Shown here: in pieces, positions 57,911 through 64,000 of the stretch
Layout: each line of letters begins with the position of its first letter
Numbering within the stretch: the first letter of the stretch is position 1
Assembly: GCA_963920525.1 (NCBI GenBank)
Contig: OY986435.1
Coordinates: forward strand, 261,394,962 to 261,458,961
Source of the DNA: Dichetophora obliterata
Taxonomy: Eukaryota > Arthropoda > Insecta > Diptera > Sciomyzidae
Direction of reading: 5' to 3'
Length of the DNA: 64,000 bases
Notes under the pieces: model-generated
Told to the model about the DNA's origin: nothing
Seen by the model: the letters and a program-made list of their open reading frames with translations, nothing else
Database searches by the model: none
Made by a program: the position numbers and the translations under genes

Positions 57911-58284
57911 GGCCGCATTCAGCGCAGACAACTGTTGTGAACTGTAATGTTAGCGCTACCCTTAGTTCACGATGTTTTTCTCTGAATGTGTTGCTACTCT
58001 ACACGTCAGAAGTTGGATTCAATTTAATTTTTATGTAAATTTAATTCAATTGCAAAGGTTTCGCACTTAAATTTGCTGCATTCTTTCTGCGTTTATTAAT
58101 TTAACAGCGTCAGTAACAGCATCTGACAGTTAAGCAAACAGATGTGTTCATGTAGCATAGAATTTGTTCGCTCGATTAAAAGGCGTTCGCTACCTTATCA
58201 GTTTTAGTTAGCGCTACCAAATTTGTACCATTCAGCGAATTTTAACACAACAGTTGCCAACTGTTGTCTGCGCTGAATGCGGCC
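57911..58284. mobile_element. MITE with GGCCGCATTCAGCGC ends, copy 1
   Basis: GGCCGCATTCAGCGCAGACA and its perfect inverse bound 374 bp, with ATT on both sides. The interior contains GTTGCTACTCTACACGTCAG and AGCGCTACCAAATTTGTACC. Copy 2 (58508-58868) is the same element in the opposite orientation. Confidence 0.82.
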
Positions 58285-58343
58285 ATTGGTTGCAGATTTC
58301 GTATGAAATGTCAACTTCATTTTGACAGTTTTGGTCACCAGAA

Positions 58344-59555
58344 GCTCGTTCCTGTAACTCGTAGCGATCGTAGTTACCGACTCATATTACCGATTTGACG
58401 TCACTCTTGATGTCACACTCACCTGCAATGTTTCAAATCGATAAGCTATCACATTTCAGGAACCTTTTAAAAAAGTGCTTCTGTACGTAAAGTGAATAGA
58501 TAACATTGGCCGCATTCAGCGCAGACAACAGATGGCAACTGTTGTGTAAAAAATCGCTGAATGGTACAAATTTGGTAGCGCTAACTAAAACTGATAAAGT
58601 AGCGAACGCCTTTTAATCGAGCGAAAAAATTCTATGCTACATGAACACAACTGTCAGATGCTGTTACTGGCGCTGTTAAATTAAGAAACGAAGAAAGAAT
58701 GCAGCAAATTTAAGTGAGAAACCTTTGCAATTGAATTAAATTTACATAAAAATTAAATTGAATCTAACTTCTGACGTGTAGAGTAGCAATACATTCAGAG
58801 AAAAACATCGTGAACTAAGGTACCGCTACCATTACAGTTCACAACAGTTGTCTGCGCTGAATGCGGCCAATGTGTCACTTTTCACACTGGCTTTGCGGCA
58901 AGTGAGAATTCTACCGATTTATCTAATGTCAGTAATGTTGTGTATTATTAAGTTATAAGTACTCGAAATAACCTTTAAAAATGGTTACTTTCATATAAGT
59001 CGAATTTTTTTTTAGTGAAATATTTTGTTATTCTTAAAAAAGTTTTAGTTTTAAATGTAATGCAATTTATTAATAATGCCTATTTACATGAAAGTTTAAA
59101 ATTTTCTAAATTAAATTTTAGCAAAACAGAATATGTTTGAGCTATGAAAAAATACCCGATTGCATATATATGTTAAGTTTTTGCAGCACAGCACTAAGTG
59201 TAAAATTATTTACATTCATAAGCGTTGATTATTTCCGCAACCATTAATGCACATCATTATAACATAATTAATTTTCTTAAACTGCAAATATTCACTTTTT
59301 ATTAACAACACAAGCACCTATTTATTATAAAGTTTTAGCGCAACTAAAATAATATATTCCAGTAAACAGCTGCTTGTCATTTGACTCAATTTCGCAACTT
59401 TTCTTCCCGATTTGTGTTCTTTTTCATCACGGTCCGAGTTTTTACCGATTTAAACGTACAGAAACATTAGTTGTCACGAAATCGGTAACTAGGGATCGAT
59501 AACGGCTGACGTCACACAAATCGGTAACTTTCCGATTTTATTACAGGAACGAGCT
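58344..59555. mobile_element. Inverted-repeat element, AGCTCGTTCCTGTAA ends
   Basis: AGCTCGTTCCTGTAA (58344) and its inverse TTACAGGAACGAGCT (59555) are perfect. Subterminal TTACCGATTTGACGTCA (left) and TGACGTCACACAAATCGGTAA (right) also pair. It carries MITE copy 2 (58508-58868) inside. No coding region. Confidence 0.7.
58508..58868. mobile_element. MITE with GGCCGCATTCAGCGC ends, copy 2 (inverted, nested)
   Basis: Identical ends to copy 1, with the interior in reverse order: AAATTTGGTAGCGCTAACT near its left and CTGACGTGTAGAGTAGCAA near its right. With copy 1 it forms a 0.95-kb inverted pair around a 223-bp spacer. A matching ATT duplication is not seen. Confidence 0.8.
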
Positions 59556-60338
59556 ACAGTTCTCCAAAAACATATAAAAAATTTTATTTTGTATACAGGT
59601 TGTCCCAGATCATGGCAAAATAGGAAGGTAGGCGCGATACGGAGAGACTTTTAAAAGTACCCCTTATATTCTGTGTTTGTTTTGATTCCCTTTTCGACAA
59701 TACCTACAATTCTGTCAAAATCTTGTCAAACGAAAAAAGTTGAGCTTACACCCAAAGTACTAAAGTTTTTGTATCATATACCCAATAAACATTATGGCTA
59801 GGAGAGATTTGTTGACGAATCGCTTATAAATAGTTTTGACGCAGAATTACGTCTTACAGCGCTGTTTGTATGGGGGTCATTTTCACACATTTTTTCAAAG
59901 TGATATTTGACAATTTGGAGTATACCTACAGCCTTTAATATTCATCGTACAAAGAAAAAAAAAATGCCAAAATATCAGTTTTAGTGGGAATAAAACGAAT
60001 ATCTAAAACCAAAAAATCATATATTCGTATGAGAAATGCACAAGCTGCTTATGCTGTTTAAGGTAATTGTTGTTGTTGTGTTTGCTTGTTTGGTTCGTAA
60101 TCACGTCGTTCGTTATTGAGCTGCTTTTGTTGTTGTTGTTGTTTTTATTAATATGTATGTAAAACATACATATGTAAAAACACATCAGTTGCTTTCATTT
60201 TCTTCGTTTCACAGATAGCCAATCGGTTCGGTTAAAAACTGTGTGCACTTTTAAAAGCACTGAAGCGGACCGTTTTGTTGTCAGCAAACTATGCATTGTG
60301 TGCTTCATATAAGCATACCATTTATTAAGTTGTATATT
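59556..60338. other. No recognised gene; (TTG)n runs
   Basis: TTGTTGTTG runs occur at 60067 and 60127. No coding or element boundary was recognised. Confidence 0.4.
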
Positions 60339-61205
60339 AATGTTGATTTTCTATGATTTAAATACAAATTCTAAATGTTTGATAGTTTAAATCAATCTTA
60401 ATTTAAAATACAAATTTTAGTTGTTTGATACTTTAAAATCGTTTTTTGAGCTTAAGGTCAGGTTAGAAAAATTAATTGCTCTAACGAATTTTTTCCAAAG
60501 AAACAACAACAGCAACATTTTCAATATGAAAAGGAAACAACACTAGCTGATTAATAAGTGAGCTGATTGATTAACTAGTTAGAGCAATTAATTGTTCTAA
60601 CCTGACCTAAAGCTCAATAAACGATTTTAAACTATATAACAAATAGAATTTGTATTTAAAATCAAGAATTATTTAAACTATCAAATAATAAGAATTTGTA
60701 TTTAAATTATAGAATATCAACATAATAAATAACAAGGTCATGTAGAAAAGTTTAGGTTGTATATTAATTCTATATGTTGTTAAACAATTGTAACCTTTTC
60801 TTAAAATAGTTTTTAATAAGCTGCAACAATAAACTAAACAATAAACGGCAACTCAACTGCACTACCTTGATTTCAATACAAGATGCAATGCATATTTCAG
60901 CGTTTTTTGGCGAAAGGGTGAAAAAAAGAGGGAAAAAAGACAAGAACAAACGACGCATCAAGCGAATATGAGATAAATTTAAATTCGAATCTTTATAAAT
61001 ATAAAAAAGGGCAAAAGAAACAACAACAACAACAACAAAGTTTTCAATATGAAAAGGAAAAAATCACTAGCTGATTTTATCAATAAACGATTTTAAACTA
61101 TCAAACAACTAGAATTTGTATTTAAAATCAAGTATGATTTAAACTATCAAACATTTAGAATTTGTATTTAAATCATATAAAGTCAACATTATAAATAAAG
61201 AGGTC
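60339..61205. repeat. Dispersed repeat family, copies b, c, d
   Basis: Copy b (60339-60560) runs on the minus strand and copy c (60563-60727) on the plus strand, so they form an inverted pair centred near 60562. Copy d (61010-61205) is on the plus strand. All share CTAGAATTTGTATTTAAA, AACGATTTTAAACTATC and the CAACAACAACA / TCAATATGAAAAGGAAA part. Confidence 0.75.
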
Positions 61206-61574
61206 ATTTGGGAAAAAACTTTATAAAAAAGGACTTTACAATTATAGAGAGAACGGTTTAAAGGTACAAAAACATGTCGTTTTCATACCACCAAATCAAA
61301 CGCTGCCGTTTTAAGTACCGTTTAGCTGGAACAGTCACATTCATGGCTTGTTGGGTTGTAATACAATAGAGAATACAGATGCATGTAGCTAGAGAGCCAG
61401 TATGTGGCTACAAAAAAATTTACTACTACTAGTTAAGGTTGCCAGTTAAAATTTAAAACAATTCCGACAAAAGTTACTTTTTTCACAGTAACATAAATTG
61501 AATACAACAAAAATTACCATGGTAAAGATAAACAAAAAATTTTCTACCGCAATAAAACAATATCAAAAAAAAGT

Positions 61575-61695
61575 ATAGCAGTGAGGGGACTGCCAACCAA
61601 AGCGAAAACCTATATACATATAAAATATTAATATTCCCTGGAAGACATTCTCCTGCCACGGAACGCCTTACTGCTATATAAGAATTTTCATGCTA
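61575..61695. repeat. Stand-alone copy of the 14361-14470 unit
   Basis: AGCAGTGAGGGGACTGCC to CCTTACTGCTATATAAGAA matches both arms of 14361-14985. The short ends AGCAGTGAGG/CCTTACTGCT pair, so this could be a ~100-bp MITE in its own right. Confidence 0.6.
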
Positions 61696-61696
61696 A

Positions 61697-61800
61697 TAGG
61701 GGGTTTCGGACTATCCTACATGTAGGATGGATTTGACAGGTCGGACGGGCATGTAGGATGTGCGAAAGCTCATACACATGTTGGATGAAAATCAAAAAGT
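61697..61800. repeat. Partial relative of the 22800-23846 element
   Basis: GGGGGTTTCGGACTATCCTA, then GACAGGTCGGACGGGCATGT, match the ends of the 22.8-kb element and its nested partner. The opposite end is not found, so it is truncated. Confidence 0.5.
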
Positions 61801-61849
61801 TCTCAAAGTTTTAAAAGCTCCGCTATGATCTTGTTCTTCTCTGTGCGTC

Positions 61850-63005
61850 CTTGTTTGTAGATTTCCTTGGTAATTGTTGTTGGCGCAGTTAGCTGGAAAT
61901 TTTTTGTAGACGTTGTGAATTCTTATTGTGTAGCTACAGTCGGCATATGAAATTATTGTAGAATTATTTTTGTTAAGATCTTATAGCAATTTATTAAATT
62001 TTTTATATATTACTGAAACTATTTCTTTTAAGCAAAAGTGTTACCATTTATATCTATTTATATCATAACTCTAAAACAATATACATGTACACCATATCTA
62101 AATTGCGTTGTGTATTAAAAATAGAATATTCTAAAATTAAGAAATATCTATAGCATATAAATTATATATAATTCATATAAAAAAATTGATGCAAAACAGT
62201 TTAAAATATAGAATTCTTATAATAATCAGACTTTAGTTATCCAACTACTACTGAAAATATTAATTTATTTTGCAGGTTTATAACGTAATTGTTATTATAT
62301 AAATATACAAAATACTCTTTAAATTTCCTCAATGAGCTAAATTCTTCATATATATTGAATATATATTTCCGATACGGAAACACTTTTACTAAAAACAAAA
62401 AGTTTTACCAATGTTAAATATACTCTTTAATTCATATGTAAAAACTGTTTTCTAAAATAGTTCGATGCCATATGCTGACTGTAGCTACAAATAAACATCT
62501 ACAAAAAAATTAAAGCTTACTGTACAACAATAACTACCAAGCAACTACAACAACGCAAAGAGAATGACAGGATCCTAGCGGTTGCGCAGCGTTAGAGGGG
62601 ATGAACCGAATTGGCGGCAAAAAATAAATAGCACTTTGCTTGCTATTTTTTCTGTTTGTCTGCTAGCAAGATCTCAAGTGAAGGGAAGCATTAAAAGAGA
62701 CTTTAGAGCTAACTGCTGAAAGAAAATGCAATTTCAATTTTTCATATTTGTATTTTGTTTGACTGTCGTGAAGTCTCTTTAAATGCCTCCATTTTAGATC
62801 TTGCTAGCAGGCAAACAGAAAAAATAGCAAGCAAAGTGCTATTTATTTTTCGCCGCCAATTCGGTTCATCGCCTCTAACGCTGCACAACCGCTGTGATCA
62901 TGTCATTCTCACTGCGTTTTTGTTTTGCTTGGTAATTGTTGTTGTGCAGTTAGCTTGAATTTTTTTGTAGATATTATTTGTAGCTACAGTCGGCATATGA
63001 CAATC
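61850..63005. repeat. Long palindrome with ~260-bp arms and an extra partial arm
   Basis: 62465-62715 pairs with 62765-63000 around a short centre near 62740. Matching blocks include AACCGAATTGGCGGC, AATAGCACTTTGCTTGCTAT and CTGCTAGCAAGATCT. The outer edges read ATATGCTGACTGTAGCTACA and TGTAGCTACAGTCGGCATAT. A third partial arm at 61880-61970 has the orientation of the right arm. The frame 62755-62958 is a by-product. No target duplication was seen. Confidence 0.8.
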
Positions 63006-63126
63006 GAAGTATTTTTCTAACACTTTATATATATGTACAAAAAACACTAAACCTGCAAAATAAATTTATATTTACAGATGTAATTGAATAACTACAGTCT
63101 GCTTGTCACAAGCGTTATATTTCTTA

Positions 63127-63265
63127 CCGCCTAATATTGTAAATCGAAAACGCAAACAAACGACAAGTAAGACATGAGAAGCAACACTTTTTCTATACGA
63201 AATTCTATTGCTTCTCGTGTCTTGCTTGTCGTTGGTTTGCGATCTCAATTTACAACATTAGGCGG
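63127..63265. mobile_element. TTA-flanked MITE, 139 bp
   Basis: CCGCCTAATATTGTAAAT and the inverse of the right end CCGCCTAATGTTGTAAAT pair. TTA flanks both (63124-63126, 63266-63268). Arms continue through ACGACAAG(T/C)AAGACA(T/C)GAG to a small loop, so the element is almost entirely hairpin. Confidence 0.85.
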
Positions 63266-63454
63266 TTAAACTGCCTACGTATATTTATTATATTTAATTA
63301 TATATAATTTATATACTATTTCTTACGTATTCTTATTTTAATACACAACACAATCTTTATATAGCGTGCAAGTATATTGTGTTATTATATAAAAAGATAT
63401 AAATAGGATTTAAATTAAGGTTTTTTTTTCTAAATGACCTTGTTATTTATTACG

Positions 63455-63690
63455 CTGATTTTATATGATTTAAATACAAATTCTAAATGTTTGATAGTTT
63501 AAATCATACTTGATTTTAAATACAAATTCTAGTTGTTTCATAGTTTAAAATCGTTTATTGAGCTTAAGGTCAAAGTTAGAACAATTAATTTTTCTAACGA
63601 ATCTTTCCAAAGAAACAACAACAACAACGTATTTTCAATATGAAAAGGAAAAAATCACTGGCTGATTTCATTGCAGTTTCGGCCCTGCTA
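63455..63690 (-). repeat. Dispersed repeat family, copy e
   Basis: The inverse of 33340-33607, with the TCATTGCAGTTTCGGC start preserved at 63668. No further gene is seen up to 64000. The minus frame 63668-63919 is not recognised. Confidence 0.7.
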
Positions 63691-64000
63691 AAGGCTTTAA
63701 CATAATAACATAAGCATAAGGACTAAAGTAAAGCAAAAATACAACAACAAATGCGACAATATGAAATGGGAGAACAACTGAGAAATCGACACTTAAAATC
63801 TCATCGCATCTGTGGTGCAGTGCGCTTGTGCGCGCTTGCACAGACTTATCAGAAAGATTTCTGATGAAATTTCTTGCTAGCCAACATCCTCCAAGTGCCA
63901 TCACCAGCAGCGCAAGCAAATTAAGCGCAAATTCTCCGCTTTCAATTTATTTAATTCACGCCGGAGTATAAGGCAGAAATTTGCCTCTGCGCTTGAGACA

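Noticed and set aside
62755..62958. Small secreted-like protein
   Set aside because: The frame lies in one arm of a palindrome with an equal inverse copy; coding is unlikely.

Overview
This window is AT-rich insect nuclear DNA, most likely from a higher fly (Diptera). I recognise no host gene in 64 kb. Nearly everything that can be identified is transposable element (TE) material: Transib, Tc1-like, mariner, piggyBac-like, hAT, Helitron-like, Ty3/gypsy and jockey-type non-LTR elements, plus many short inverted-repeat elements (MITEs). The mariner has the spacing of the DD41D ('rosa') type, which is known from tephritid fruit flies. That fits a tephritid-like fly but does not prove it. The region reads as intergenic DNA or a very large intron.

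Layout. 0-12 kb: a Transib transposase remnant (73-635, RAG1-related family), a 1.5-kb element with TTA flanks (1285-2774), a hAT MITE with an 8-bp target duplication (4809-5486), three short inverted-repeat elements, a pair of CTGATGA/GAAA stem motifs, and non-LTR endonuclease and possible ORF1 remnants (10.4-12 kb). 12-26 kb: several foldbacks, a TTAA-bounded composite (18466-22022) containing a near-perfect hairpin and an almost complete Tc1 element (20342-21967), then nested palindromic elements (22.2-23.9 kb). 27-38 kb: a GGGGATTTTGTGTTT-type minisatellite built into 475-bp tandem and inverted units, a second Tc1 element (29958-31606), a TTAA-flanked piggyBac-like element (31836-33223), a 'GGTGGCAACCCT' repeat array (34.7-36 kb), MITEs and a 25-bp minisatellite.

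38.8-46.5 kb is the clearest structure: a Ty3/gypsy retrotransposon on the minus strand (gag, protease, RT, RNase H, integrase, two LTRs). It is broken by a hAT element (43134-44949, target duplication TCACATAT), which itself carries a second 'GGTGGCAACCCT' array, and by a mariner (39577-40521) whose third catalytic Asp is Asn. 47-51 kb: a jockey-type reverse transcriptase tail interrupted at a TTAA by a decayed piggyBac element (48603-49994). 52-64 kb: foldbacks, a Helitron-like element (54372-56056), an inverted pair of 'GGCCGCATTCAGCGC' MITEs, five copies of a ~250-bp dispersed repeat, a ~1.1-kb palindrome, and a final TTA-flanked MITE.

No gene here works as part of a host pathway. Every transposase or polymerase reading frame shows at least one stop, frameshift, deletion or active-site change, so none looks able to act as it stands. 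The nesting gives a relative insertion order. I did not find a convincing undescribed biological system. The most novel-looking material is the pair of 'GGTGGCAACCCT' arrays, the G-run minisatellite foldback and the long hairpins, which could be transcribed into double-stranded RNA.
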